From Chromatiales bacterium (GTDB lineage Bacteria > Pseudomonadota > Gammaproteobacteria > Chromatiales > Chromatiaceae): a stretch of 34,135 nucleotides of DNA. Location of the stretch: NCBI GenBank assembly GCA_028278145.1, contig JANQEV010000010.1:1-34135 (forward strand). Direction: 5' to 3'. Shown here piece after piece: positions 23,199 through 32,037 of this stretch (position 1 is its first letter; every line of letters begins with the position of its first letter). Both the position numbers and the translations under genes were made by a program. The notes under the pieces were generated by a model. The model was not told the origin of the DNA and made no database searches. It saw only the letters and a list, made by a program, of their open reading frames with translations.

Positions 23199-24596
23199 AT
23201 GAACTCGGCGTCATCTATCCTGGAACGACTCTCTTCCCAGGCACGTGAACATTATAGTAATTCAGTTGATCCGCTGGCAGCCAATCTGATGTTCAACCGC
23301 GAACCGGATCCTGGTACTAGGCGCGGCCACCCCCTGGTACTGCTTATTGGTAACCACTCATCGGGTAAATCCACATTAATCAACTACATGCTGGGTCGCG
23401 AGATACAAAACACTGGTGTGGCACCAACAGATGATGACTTTACAGTTCTGTCCCACGGTGAAAACGACGAGGAGCGGGACGGTGACGCCCTGGTAAGCAA
23501 TCCAGACCTGGGCTTTGCAGAACTGCGCAAATTTGGTCCCAGTCTGGTAAGCCATCTTAAACTAAAAGTAAGAAACGCCCCTTTCTTGAAGGAGCTCACC
23601 CTGATTGATTCCCCAGGGATGATAGACTCCGCACAACTATCCCAGGACCGGGGCTATGATTTCATAAAAGTGGTACGTTGGTTTGCAGAACAGTCGGACG
23701 TCATCCTGTTGCTGTTTGATCCCGACAAACCTGGCACTACAGGCGAGACCCTGACCACGCTCAAGGATGCGCTGAGTGACATGAGTCATAAGATGGTGAT
23801 AGTGCTGAACAAGATGGATCAATTTCAGACCTTGCACGATTTTGCCCGTGCCTATGGTGCTCTGTGTTGGAACCTGGCCAAGGTTATCCCTACTAAGGAC
23901 GTGCCTTATATTCACAACATCTACATACCTGGCATCTGGGTGCAGGGTGAACAGCTGTTACCCATGGATGATTTTGACCAGGCCCGTGACAAGGTGATAC
24001 AGGAGATAAAACATGCTCCAAAGCGCCGCATCCAGAATATTCTGACCAGGTTGTATGAACACTCAAGGCAGTTGCTGGCACACTCTAAGGTATGTAATGA
24101 AGCCAGAAAAACCTATCGCCAAAACCGACGTCACTGGCGCCTTGGGATATCCGGTGCTTTTTTAGCTGGCGTTGCAGGCGCTGCTGCGGCTTACTATTTA
24201 AGGTCGGAGGACGGCCTCATATTAGGAGGCAGCATTCTTGCTGCTGGAACTGTTGTTGCTGCATTACTGTTTCTGTTGGGTCGGAACTCTATGGCACGGC
24301 GCGAAAAGGAGATTCTAGACAGCTTGGCTGGTATCTACGCCAACGTATTCAATCGTGACTACGTGCTAGGTGATCAGGCCGACCTGGATGCTCTGTGGGA
24401 CCGCATTAAAGACCGCACCCATGCTGCTATATCCACCCTGGGAATGAGTAATCTACCGCGGGTAAAACCATCTCAGATAAAGGCCCTGGAGCATATCATA
24501 AAAACCAGTGTTCCCAAGTTGCGTTCAGAGCTGCACCAGAGTCCTAAGGATGAGAGTAAAGAATCTGAAACTGCAAGTACAGGGAGAGCCTTTTAA
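23199..24596 (+). CDS. EHD-like dynamin-superfamily NTPase with C-terminal membrane hairpin
   Basis: A 465-residue P-loop NTPase. Motifs are Gly-Asn-His-Ser-Ser-Gly-Lys-Ser-Thr (51-59), switch II Asp-Ser-Pro-Gly (137-140) and Asn-Lys-Met-Asp (204-207). Between and after them it follows eukaryotic EHD proteins closely: Arg-Gly-Tyr-Asp-Phe at 151-155, Trp-Phe-Ala-Glu, Leu-Leu-Phe-Asp, Val-Leu-Asn-Lys-x-Asp-Gln, Tyr-Gly-Ala-Leu-x-Trp-Asn-Leu, and a Gly-Ile-Trp. EHDs bind ATP and form rings that bend membranes. Instead of an EH domain, two hydrophobic segments (about 314-334 and 341-361) form a hairpin, so it would be membrane-anchored. ATG 23199 has AGGA nine bases upstream; a TTG at 23160 would add 13 residues. 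It lies 134 bases after the RND gene and 145 before a glycosyltransferase. Nucleotide and role are inferred. Confidence 0.8.
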   Translation: MNSASSILERLSSQAREHYSNSVDPLAANLMFNREPDPGTRRGHPLVLLIGNHSSGKSTLINYMLGREIQNTGVAPTDDDFTVLSHGENDEERDGDALVSNPDLGFAELRKFGPSLVSHLKLKVRNAPFLKELTLIDSPGMIDSAQLSQDRGYDFIKVVRWFAEQSDVILLLFDPDKPGTTGETLTTLKDALSDMSHKMVIVLNKMDQFQTLHDFARAYGALCWNLAKVIPTKDVPYIHNIYIPGIWVQGEQLLPMDDFDQARDKVIQEIKHAPKRRIQNILTRLYEHSRQLLAHSKVCNEARKTYRQNRRHWRLGISGAFLAGVAGAAAAYYLRSEDGLILGGSILAAGTVVAALLFLLGRNSMARREKEILDSLAGIYANVFNRDYVLGDQADLDALWDRIKDRTHAAISTLGMSNLPRVKPSQIKALEHIIKTSVPKLRSELHQSPKDESKESETASTGRAF

Positions 24597-24642
24597 CGCA
24601 TCACATCGTTTACATACCGAACTATGTAAGTGCTTTTTCTGG

Positions 24643-24662
24643 ATCCCGGCATACGCCGGGAT
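24643..24662. repeat. Short GC-rich hairpin in an AT-rich gap
   Basis: ATCCCGGC and GCCGGGAT pair around loop ATAC. Together with the flanking CTGG and AACA it resembles the small dispersed hairpins common in proteobacterial intergenic DNA. Only one copy is in the window. There is no U-tract, so I do not call it a terminator, although it could slow transcription between the EHD-like gene and the glycosyltransferase. Confidence 0.4.
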
Positions 24663-24741
24663 AACAAAATGGTATTAATCAAACCCACCTGTATTAATTA
24701 TATTATTTAGTGCTCACGATTTATGACATTATTTACCACCT

Positions 24742-25935
24742 ATGTCACAGACATCACCAAAAATCACTGTCCTAATCCCTACTTTCAATCGGGAGAACTA
24801 CCTCTTACAGTGCCTTGACAGCATCCTTGCTCAAACCCTTCAGCCATACCAAATCATTGTTGTTAACGATGGCTCCAGTGATAATACTCGGGAGGCTATA
24901 AAACCGTACCTGCCACAAATTGATTACACCGAAATAGAACATCAAGGCAAATCTGCAGCTATGAACTGTGGGCTGGAAATGACCAAAGGTGATTATTTGT
25001 GGATTTTTGATGATGATGACGTGGCTCTACCTGATGCACTGGAACGATTTGTTACACCATTGGAAGAGTACCCGGAGTACGATTTTAGTTTCAGCACATT
25101 CTATTTTACTCAAAGCAATGCTGAAGATCATAGTATCGGTAAGATTATTAATGAATTCACCATACCTGACCTTGAGACAAGGGGGCCATTAATCCCCCTG
25201 TTGGAAGCCAGCTATCTATGTGGAGCAGGCCTGTTTGCCCGCAGCTCATGCTATGACAAGGTTGGAAATTTTGACCCGGCCCTTATTCGCACTCAGGACT
25301 ATGAGATGGCGATCCGTCTCACCAGGCACTTCAGAGGCATCCAAGTCCAAGGTGGACCAACCTTTCATTACCGCCAACACCAGGGGTTAAGAGGCGCACT
25401 CACTGACCGTTTTCAATCCGACCAAATCTTTAGAAAATGGCTGCAATACGATCAAATTACTTTTAAGCGCCTATATAAAGAACTGACTCTGGATGAATAT
25501 TTACCACCGGGCTACAGTCTGGCAAATCATCAACGGCAGGCACTTCTGCAGCGCATGGCAATCATGGCTGGTAAGTTATTGATACCAGAAGTCACCTCAG
25601 ATTTAGATGAATTAAAGCTACTAAATGATAACCGTCCTTTCACTAAGCACGAACGAGAAATAATTGCCAAATTAGTAGTAACAACACCATGGTATAGGGA
25701 AGGCAAGTTATTTGACTCACTCTCTTTTCAGACTGGTTTAAACAGTGTGTTATTTACTGATCAGGATAGAATGCTAGAGATAACGGAACAGATATCTCAA
25801 ATGGTGCAAGAGAACAAGGTACAGAGCAAAATAGAATTACTTGAATGCATGCTCAGTTTTTCAGAGCCAAAAGATATTTTCGACTTAATGTTGTCGCTAA
25901 TTCATAACAAGGAGAAAGGTCTATTTGTCAGCTAG
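24742..25935 (+). CDS. Family 2 glycosyltransferase
   Basis: A 397-residue protein whose first 230 residues form a GT-A fold. It opens with Ile-Thr-Val-Leu-Ile-Pro-Thr-Phe-Asn-Arg, keeps Val-Asn-Asp-Gly-Ser-Ser-Asp at 41-47 for the nucleotide, and has an Asp-Asp-Asp-Asp run at 90-93 that includes the metal-binding DXD. Thr-Gln-Asp-Tyr-Glu further on is the likely catalytic-base region. Residues about 240-397 are helical and not recognised. No membrane helix is seen, so it would work on the cytoplasmic side with a sugar nucleotide; donor and acceptor are unknown. No good ribosome binding site precedes the ATG. The DNA is more AT-rich than the housekeeping genes around it, which fits acquired surface-polysaccharide or glycolipid DNA. 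It converges on kdsB with a 12-base gap. Confidence 0.88.
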   Translation: MSQTSPKITVLIPTFNRENYLLQCLDSILAQTLQPYQIIVVNDGSSDNTREAIKPYLPQIDYTEIEHQGKSAAMNCGLEMTKGDYLWIFDDDDVALPDALERFVTPLEEYPEYDFSFSTFYFTQSNAEDHSIGKIINEFTIPDLETRGPLIPLLEASYLCGAGLFARSSCYDKVGNFDPALIRTQDYEMAIRLTRHFRGIQVQGGPTFHYRQHQGLRGALTDRFQSDQIFRKWLQYDQITFKRLYKELTLDEYLPPGYSLANHQRQALLQRMAIMAGKLLIPEVTSDLDELKLLNDNRPFTKHEREIIAKLVVTTPWYREGKLFDSLSFQTGLNSVLFTDQDRMLEITEQISQMVQENKVQSKIELLECMLSFSEPKDIFDLMLSLIHNKEKGLFVS

Positions 25936-25947
25936 GCCCTGATAATA

Positions 25948-26703
25948 CTATTCGAACTGCTGCCTGACCCTAACCAGATCATCCGCTGTATCTATGCCAT
26001 GCCCAGGCTCCCTCTCTGCCTGACTCACATGGATACATCCTCCATGCCAGAGTACCCGCAACTGCTCAAGTGATTCTGCCAACTCCAGAGGTGCTGGTGG
26101 CCAATTAACATATTTTTCCAGATAGCCCGCACGGTATGCATACAACCCAATATGCCTGGCAAATCCCACATCAGCAGGCAGCGGACGATCTGTATGTATA
26201 AATTCATCCCGATGCCATGGAATTGGGGCACGGCTAAAATAGAGCGCATACCCCTCTGCATCAGTTACCACTTTAACAATATGTGGATCAAACAGGTCAT
26301 CACGCTCCTCAACTGGAGTTGCAAGTGTGGTGATATTTGCACGCTCATGAGTCTGCATATCCAGCGCCACCTGGAATACCAGTGATGGCGGCATATCTGG
26401 CTCGTCACCCTGTAGATTTACCACTATGGTTTCATCTGCCCACCGCATCCGTCGTGCCACCTCAGCAATCCTTTCGGTACCACTTCGGTGCGACTCAGCA
26501 GTCATACATACCTCAGCGTTAAAACTCTCTGCAACTTCCTGGATACGCAGATCATCAGTGGCAATTACCACCTGGGATGCATTGGATTCACAGGCACTCT
26601 CATACACCCGTTGAATCATTGGTTTGCCACCAATATCCAACAGCGGTTTTCCAGGAAGCCTGCTGGAGGCATAACGAGCAGGTATGACAACGCGAAAATC
26701 CAT
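25948..26703 (-). CDS. kdsB: 3-deoxy-manno-octulosonate cytidylyltransferase
   Basis: A 251-residue cytoplasmic enzyme that joins KDO to CMP from CTP, activating it for transfer to lipid A. The N-terminus has the sugar-nucleotidyltransferase signature Ile-Pro-Ala-Arg-Tyr-Ala-Ser-Ser-Arg-Leu-Pro-Gly-Lys-Pro-Leu, and Asn-Leu-Gln-Gly-Asp-Glu-Pro follows near residue 97. Length and ends fit the E. coli enzyme. It is the last gene of an exbB-exbD-lpxK-ycaR-kdsB unit, with 28 bases to ycaR upstream, and joins lipid A phosphorylation (LpxK) with KDO activation in one transcript. It marks the point where the conserved block resumes after the accessory insert. Confidence 0.96.
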   Translation of the reverse strand: MDFRVVIPARYASSRLPGKPLLDIGGKPMIQRVYESACESNASQVVIATDDLRIQEVAESFNAEVCMTAESHRSGTERIAEVARRMRWADETIVVNLQGDEPDMPPSLVFQVALDMQTHERANITTLATPVEERDDLFDPHIVKVVTDAEGYALYFSRAPIPWHRDEFIHTDRPLPADVGFARHIGLYAYRAGYLEKYVNWPPAPLELAESLEQLRVLWHGGCIHVSQAEREPGHGIDTADDLVRVRQQFE

Positions 26704-26731
26704 ACTTCTACTCCATCACTGGCTGTATGCT

Positions 26732-26920
26732 CTATGCATTTGGAATCTCTTCATCTGGATCGAGGGTTCGTGCCTCATCAACCAACATAACAGGAATATC
26801 ATCCCGGATAGGAAAGGCCAGTCTATCTGCCTTACAAACCAGTTCCTTGGCATCCTTCAGGTATACCAGGCCACTTTTACATACTGGGCATGCCAAAATA
26901 TCCAAGAGTTTTTTATCCAT
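26732..26920 (-). CDS. ycaR: Trm112/YcaR-family small zinc-ribbon-like protein
   Basis: This 62-residue protein has Leu-Asp-Ile-Leu-Ala-Cys-Pro-Val-Cys at 6-14, a third cysteine at 29, and the family ending [11 protein letters not shown]. Bacterial members sit almost always between lpxK and kdsB, as here; their role is not established. Eukaryotic Trm112 is an activator of methyltransferases, so a partner-protein function is possible. Only three cysteines are present, so zinc binding is uncertain. Its first 8 bases overlap the lpxK 3' end, which implies translational coupling. Confidence 0.92.
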   Translation of the reverse strand: MDKKLLDILACPVCKSGLVYLKDAKELVCKADRLAFPIRDDIPVMLVDEARTLDPDEEIPNA

Positions 26921-27899
26921 TACTTAAACCTTCAATCAGCTTATTCAGTCGATGTTCAAACATATCATGCAACTCTGCTTCCACCTGCACAAACCAGTGG
27001 TTAGGTTGGGCGAAACGCCTACATTTTACAGCATCTTTCTCTGTCATCAGCAGGGGTGCGTCATCCATACCTTCAAGGTCTTCCGGTTGGAATTGATAGT
27101 GATCAGGAAACCCATGTCGTTCCAGTTTCAATCCGGCCGTTTCCAACTGTTTAAAAAAACGTTCCGGATTACCGATGCCAGCAACGGCATGCACCTTGGA
27201 TTCCCGTGCAAAATCCTCCAGCCTCATGGCCTTGTCCGGCTGTAACAGGTTAATAACAAAGGTCTGCTTCAGCTGCATTACGTAACGACCGCGCCCTTCA
27301 GTCCCGTTGGAAACCACCATGTCAACCTTTTCCAGCCGTTTGACCGTTTCCCGCAGTGGCCCTGCAGGCAGGCAGAAACCATTGCCCAACCCCCGTTCGC
27401 CATCGACTACTGCTATTTCAATATTCCTTCTCAGTGCATAGTGCTGCATACCGTCATCTGAGATGATTACATCGCAGTCGATGTACTTCTGCATGGCCAG
27501 GGCGGCAATGGCCCGATCCGGTCCTACGCTTACCGGGCACCCGGTGCGAGAAGCAATCAGCACCGGCTCATCTCCAACCGTCCTGGGATCGCTGCCGGGA
27601 AGTACCTGTTGTGGCCAGTACTGTGCATTACCGCCATAACCTCGTGAGACAATACCTGGTTTGAAGCCCAATTTTTGCAGATGTAGAGCCAACCAGATGA
27701 CCAATGGTGTCTTACCGGTACCACCAACGGATATATTTCCCACTACAATAACCGGTACTGACAACCGTTTGCTGCGAAAGATTCCAATACGATAGGCAAT
27801 GCGCCTCAGCCATACCAAAAAGCAGAACAGCCAGGACAAAGGCAACAGCGCAATGGCTACCCCGTTACGGTCCCACCAGTAAGCATCGATCCGTTTCAC
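26913..27899 (-). CDS. lpxK: Tetraacyldisaccharide 4'-kinase
   Basis: A 328-residue enzyme of the inner membrane that phosphorylates the 4' position of the lipid A disaccharide with ATP, the sixth step of lipid A synthesis. An N-terminal hydrophobic helix lies at about 14-32, and the Walker A loop reads [12 protein letters not shown] (54-65). Asp-Asp-Gly-Met-Gln-His, a conserved LpxK element, follows near residue 150. The start ATG overlaps the exbD stop as ATGA, and its own end overlaps ycaR by 8 bases, so the genes are tightly coupled. Together with kdsB it shows that the organism makes KDO-lipid A. Confidence 0.95.
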   Translation of the reverse strand: MKRIDAYWWDRNGVAIALLPLSWLFCFLVWLRRIAYRIGIFRSKRLSVPVIVVGNISVGGTGKTPLVIWLALHLQKLGFKPGIVSRGYGGNAQYWPQQVLPGSDPRTVGDEPVLIASRTGCPVSVGPDRAIAALAMQKYIDCDVIISDDGMQHYALRRNIEIAVVDGERGLGNGFCLPAGPLRETVKRLEKVDMVVSNGTEGRGRYVMQLKQTFVINLLQPDKAMRLEDFARESKVHAVAGIGNPERFFKQLETAGLKLERHGFPDHYQFQPEDLEGMDDAPLLMTEKDAVKCRRFAQPNHWFVQVEAELHDMFEHRLNKLIEGLSNG

Positions 27900-28321
27900 T
27901 TGTTTTCTACTGGTTGCCTTGCTGCAAAGGTCATATTTACAAAACCTAGCTGGCTGGCAGCATCCATAACCTTGATTACCGCATGGTGCGGAGTGCTGGC
28001 ATCTGCAGTTATGATCACCGGCAGGTCACGTCGGTCATTGACAGCCTTTTCAATCGCACCCATGAGGGTGGTAATCTCTGTGTTGATCACCTCATTCTGG
28101 TTTACATAGAAACGCCCCTTGGCATCTATAGTTATATCCAGAATAGTGTCACTCTTGTCCCGTTCATCCTGAGTGGCAGCCTGGGGCAGCTCCACCTTAA
28201 TGCGCGACTCCTTGTCAAAGGTGGTGGAAACCATAAAGAAAATCAGCAGCAGAAACACCACGTCAATAAGTGGTGTGAGATTGAGTTCGGGAGACTCTTT
28301 ACGCCGTGGGCGAAGATTCAT
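27896..28321 (-). CDS. exbD: ExbD/TolR-family energy-transduction protein
   Basis: A 141-residue protein with one N-terminal membrane helix (about 16-35) that carries the conserved Asp at position 20 (Leu-Thr-Pro-Leu-Ile-Asp), the proton-path residue of ExbD/TolR/MotB-type subunits. The rest is periplasmic and can bind peptidoglycan or partner proteins. With ExbB it uses proton flow to drive a TonB-type or other partner. No tonB gene is adjacent, and in this position (next to lpxK and comEC) the partner is not obvious; the Tol-Pal system is an alternative reading but its other genes are missing. It lies five bases after exbB. Confidence 0.92.
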   Translation of the reverse strand: MNLRPRRKESPELNLTPLIDVVFLLLIFFMVSTTFDKESRIKVELPQAATQDERDKSDTILDITIDAKGRFYVNQNEVINTEITTLMGAIEKAVNDRRDLPVIITADASTPHHAVIKVMDAASQLGFVNMTFAARQPVENK

Positions 28322-28326
28322 TGCTG

Positions 28327-28941
28327 TTACTCCGTTTCCCTTTCACCCTGCATTACTTCAACCATCTTCAGCGCCTCCTCTTCCATGGCAACCACCAGAC
28401 GATCAACCTGACCCGAAAAGTAACGGTGAAACATCAGAGATGGTATTGCCACTGACAACCCGGTTGCGGTGGTGATTAGCGCCTCTGAGATACCCCCAGC
28501 CAATACTGCCGGATCACCCACTCCCACCAGGGTGATGGCTGAAAATACCTTGATCATTCCAATTACCGTACCCAGCAATCCAAGCAGTGGAGATATGGAT
28601 GCAATGGTACCCAGGGTATTCAGGTAGCGCTCCAGTTCATGTACCACCTGGCGCCCAACCTCCTCGATAGCCTCTTTCATGATCTCCCGGCTATGCTGTC
28701 GATTGATAATACCGGCAGAGAGAATACGTCCTAGTGGTGAACCATCTCTGATGGTGCTTACATTAGTAGCGGTTATCTTTCCTTCACGGTGTAGCTGCCA
28801 CACCTGAGCCACCAGGTTTTCCGGTATTACACGTGGGCGGCGCAGGGACCACAAACGCTCAATAATAATCGCCATGGCCACTACCGAACACAGAATTATC
28901 GGCAGCATGAGCCATCCGCCAGCAATCACCAGTTCATACAT
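28327..28941 (-). CDS. exbB: ExbB/TolQ/MotA-family proton channel protein
   Basis: A 204-residue inner-membrane protein with three helices, at about 8-28, 106-130 and 145-170, and a cytoplasmic loop between the first two. The Gly-Leu-Leu-Gly-Thr-Val-x-Gly-Met element near 120 and Thr-Ala-x-Gly-Leu near 158 are the standard family signatures around the channel. It would form the pentameric motor with ExbD. A strong AGGA (inside AAAGGAAATC) precedes the ATG. It is the first gene of the exbB-exbD-lpxK-ycaR-kdsB unit and starts 95 bases after the end of comEC, on the same strand. Confidence 0.92.
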   Translation of the reverse strand: MYELVIAGGWLMLPIILCSVVAMAIIIERLWSLRRPRVIPENLVAQVWQLHREGKITATNVSTIRDGSPLGRILSAGIINRQHSREIMKEAIEEVGRQVVHELERYLNTLGTIASISPLLGLLGTVIGMIKVFSAITLVGVGDPAVLAGGISEALITTATGLSVAIPSLMFHRYFSGQVDRLVVAMEEEALKMVEVMQGERETE

Positions 28942-29036
28942 CCTAGATTTCCTTTAGTCGAAAGAGGAAGACCCCATATTCCAGGGCATTAATTATCTGC
29001 TTATCATACTGTATTCAACCTAGTACTCCAATCAGG

Positions 29037-31343
29037 TTATTTGTCCTGGATTATTGGCCGATGCCAATAGCGTTGCTGCTGTAACCGAGAGAAAATCGGG
29101 TCTGAAATGGTTCCATCTGCTGCCAGGACAATATCAATTGCTCCCAATTCAGCAGTATTCAGTACTGTTGCACCAGTTTCTCTCCAGCGTCTTAGCACAT
29201 CCGGGTGAGGAAAACCGTAGCGGTTACGATATCCTGCCGAAACAATGGCATAATCTGGCGCTACTTCCTGTGTGAACTCAACTGTAGATGATGATCTGCT
29301 GCCATGATGAGGAATCAGTACCAGATCTGACTGTAATTGCTCCCGGCTGGTTGTGATCAGACTCCTTTCAACCTCCTTATGTATATCTCCAGGAATCAGG
29401 ATGCGTCTCCCTGCAACCTCAACCTGAAGTACGCATGATGAGTTATTTCCCTTCCATAGCTTAGGATCACTTGGATGCAGTAACCTGAAATTGACCCCAT
29501 CCCAGTCCCAGCTCATACCAGCCCTGCAGAGTTCACTCTTAGCCCTAACCCGTCTTGGTTCACCACTTAGAATCGCATCTATCCCCACTTGATCCAGCAC
29601 ACCGGTCAAACCACCCTGATGATCCATATCTCCATTACTCAGAATGAGTAGATCCACCTGGCTAATACCAGCGTGACGCAACCATGGCAAAACCACGGCT
29701 GACCCTGCGTTGAAACTTTCCGAAAATTTTGGCCCAAGATCATACAACAGGGTATGTCTATGAGTGCGAATCGCCACTGCCAAGCCCTGCCCCACATCCA
29801 GTACCGAAACTCTCGCAACTCCAGGAGCTGGGAAATCTGGGCGCATGGCAAATAATGGCGCAAAAAACAACATCCCCAACCAGCGTGCTGGAATAGCAGG
29901 AGGTGACAACAGAAGTACTACTCCCAGGAATGCTGGCAACCATACCCATATGGGCAAATCAGAACCGAACCAGCTACTGAAAGGCAACTCATGTATATAA
30001 CCAAGACCATCCATTCCTGTAATCAATAACCTAGCGGTAAACTCCAGCAATGGAACACCTAATGGTTCATACAGATACAACAGCGGGATAGATAACATAC
30101 ACAATGGAACTAAAATAAAGCTGAACAGTGGTACCGCCAGTAGATTAACCAGTGGAGCCAAAGGTGACACCTGCAGACTCAGGCTCAACAGTACCGGAGC
30201 CAGGGCCAGGGCAACCAACCACTGTACTCTGCCCCACTGCTTGATCCAGATTATTTTACCGATACGACCGGCAAACCCGTACAGAATTGCAGCCACCGCA
30301 ACGAAAGAGAGCCAGAAACCTGCAGACAACACCACCAGGGGATCCAAGATCACCACCAACAACAAGGCCATGGCAAGTGTCCTAAAGGGTCGGGATGGAC
30401 GCCGCAGCAGAAAACCCAGACTGAACACCATGAGCATAATGAGTGCACGCTGGGTGGGAATGGCAAATCCTGCCATGGCTGCGTATACGGTGGCCGCTAC
30501 CATGGCAGCAATAACAGCAGCATGTGGCGCTGGAAATATCAGAGTTAAGGTTTCAGAGCTGGCCCAGAGTCTGCGCATCAGAAAAAAGGCCAGTCCTGAC
30601 ATAATGCCTATATGCAGACCAGATATAGCGACGAGGTGATTGGTACCGGTTGCAGCAAACAGCTGCCAATGCTCTGGTTTGATTCCGGCACGATCACCAA
30701 TTACCAGGGCATTTACCAGAGCAGCCCCATCCGCATCAGATACCAGAGCATTTATCTTCTCTCGAATTTCCTGCCGCCAACGCTGGATGCCACCACTCCA
30801 TCCTATCTGCCCCAGAACCCGGTTTTCTTCACTGGTTCGCACATATCCTGTTGCTCGGACACCCTGTTGGAACAACCACCCCTCATAATCGAACCCGCCA
30901 GGATTTATAAAGCCATGTGGCTGTTTGAGGCGCACCACCAAACCCCATCTTTCACCAGCTATAATCCTTGGCGCATTACGGTACCATCCCAATCTGACAC
31001 GACCTGGTGATGCATGCTCCACACCATCTAGAAGCAGTTTTTCCACCTGAAACAGAAATCTGGTTCGTTCCTTTGTTTCCTCAGGCAGTGATACAACCAC
31101 TCCTTCAAGATACAGATCTCTACCTTCTAACTCGGGTGAAAGACCATGAGACAACATCAGCTGCGCATGCAACAACGCCCAAAGAAAACCCATGAACGAC
31201 GCCAATACCATGCGCAAACGCGGTACAAAATAAAATAGAGCAAGCAGAAGGGGCAGAATAATCACCCACCAGACCGAAGGCAGCTGCGCCTGCCATTGCA
31301 CGGCTAGCACACCTACCACGAATAGTAACGTCCCTGTAACCAT
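29037..31343 (-). CDS. comEC: ComEC/Rec2 DNA-uptake channel
   Basis: This 768-residue membrane protein carries single-stranded DNA across the inner membrane during natural transformation. Parts in order: N-terminal helices, an OB-fold region (about 70-190), a competence domain with many helices (about 210-490, including Ala-Ile-Ser-Gly-Leu-His-Ile-Gly), and a C-terminal metallo-beta-lactamase-like domain (about 505-740) with Val-Leu-Asp-Val-Gly-Gln-Gly. In that domain the usual Ser-His-x-Asp-x-Asp-His metal motif reads Ser-Asn-Gly-Asp-Met-Asp-His, so the first His is replaced by Asn. A later Ile-Pro-His-His-Gly-Ser is intact. AAGG lies seven bases before the ATG. No other competence gene is in the window, so competence itself is not shown. 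Confidence 0.93.
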   Translation of the reverse strand: MVTGTLLFVVGVLAVQWQAQLPSVWWVIILPLLLALFYFVPRLRMVLASFMGFLWALLHAQLMLSHGLSPELEGRDLYLEGVVVSLPEETKERTRFLFQVEKLLLDGVEHASPGRVRLGWYRNAPRIIAGERWGLVVRLKQPHGFINPGGFDYEGWLFQQGVRATGYVRTSEENRVLGQIGWSGGIQRWRQEIREKINALVSDADGAALVNALVIGDRAGIKPEHWQLFAATGTNHLVAISGLHIGIMSGLAFFLMRRLWASSETLTLIFPAPHAAVIAAMVAATVYAAMAGFAIPTQRALIMLMVFSLGFLLRRPSRPFRTLAMALLLVVILDPLVVLSAGFWLSFVAVAAILYGFAGRIGKIIWIKQWGRVQWLVALALAPVLLSLSLQVSPLAPLVNLLAVPLFSFILVPLCMLSIPLLYLYEPLGVPLLEFTARLLITGMDGLGYIHELPFSSWFGSDLPIWVWLPAFLGVVLLLSPPAIPARWLGMLFFAPLFAMRPDFPAPGVARVSVLDVGQGLAVAIRTHRHTLLYDLGPKFSESFNAGSAVVLPWLRHAGISQVDLLILSNGDMDHQGGLTGVLDQVGIDAILSGEPRRVRAKSELCRAGMSWDWDGVNFRLLHPSDPKLWKGNNSSCVLQVEVAGRRILIPGDIHKEVERSLITTSREQLQSDLVLIPHHGSRSSSTVEFTQEVAPDYAIVSAGYRNRYGFPHPDVLRRWRETGATVLNTAELGAIDIVLAADGTISDPIFSRLQQQRYWHRPIIQDK

Positions 31344-31503
31344 TCCTAAACCTTTTCACGCCATAATCAACCAGTCAATATCTGCTATCAAGCAATAGTC
31401 ACTGTTGATATTTTTGTAGTCAAACTATCTCTTACATGCTTGAATTGAACATGAGAACAACAATAATAATATGAAAGAGCTATACACCGCTTCTGGATAA
31501 TTA
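31344..31503. promoter_or_regulatory. Divergent promoter region of comEC and the DUF2062 gene
   Basis: These 160 AT-rich bases separate two divergent genes and must hold both promoters. No hexamer pair is good enough to mark. Confidence 0.35.
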
Positions 31504-32037
31504 ATGCCCAAACATATTATCAAGCGTTTTACGCCCGACCACGAAACTATTCGTACTCACAAGCATCTGCGTATGTTTGGCGATCTCCTACACGATCCTA
31601 ATCTCTGGCACATGAACCGCCGTTCAGTATCAGGGGCCTTTGCAGTTGGGCTATTCTGGTGCTTTGTGCCCATGCCATTCCAGATGGTAGCTGCAGCATT
31701 CACAGCCATAATTGTCCGGGTCAATCTGCCCATTTCCGTGGCTCTGGTGTGGATCAGCAACCCCATAACCATGCCACCCATGTTCTATGCCACTTACCTG
31801 GTGGGAACCTGGTTACTGGGAGAACCGGCCCAGAACAATGAATTTGAGATATCGGTTGAGTGGATGACCAACAGCCTGGGTGAGATCTGGCAACCACTAT
31901 ATCTGGGAAGCCTGTTGTGTGGGGTCATAGCATCCATCCTTGGTTATGCCCTTATGCGCGGATTCTGGCGCTGGCATATTGTTTCAAACCTGCGTAAGCG
32001 CAGGGAACGCTGGAAAATGAAACACAACAAACCCTAG
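31504..32037 (+). CDS. DUF2062 membrane protein
   Basis: A 177-residue inner-membrane protein of the DUF2062 family. Helices are visible at about 45-70, 75-100 and 128-150. The family feature [11 protein letters not shown] sits in the first helix and [10 protein letters not shown] in the second. The C-terminus is Arg/Lys-rich and cytoplasmic. The function is not known. In Pseudomonas-type genomes a DUF2062 gene occupies the same place between comEC and the lol genes. Its stop codon shares the palindrome CTAG with the stop of the convergent lolD gene. Confidence 0.9.
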   Translation: MPKHIIKRFTPDHETIRTHKHLRMFGDLLHDPNLWHMNRRSVSGAFAVGLFWCFVPMPFQMVAAAFTAIIVRVNLPISVALVWISNPITMPPMFYATYLVGTWLLGEPAQNNEFEISVEWMTNSLGEIWQPLYLGSLLCGVIASILGYALMRGFWRWHIVSNLRKRRERWKMKHNKP

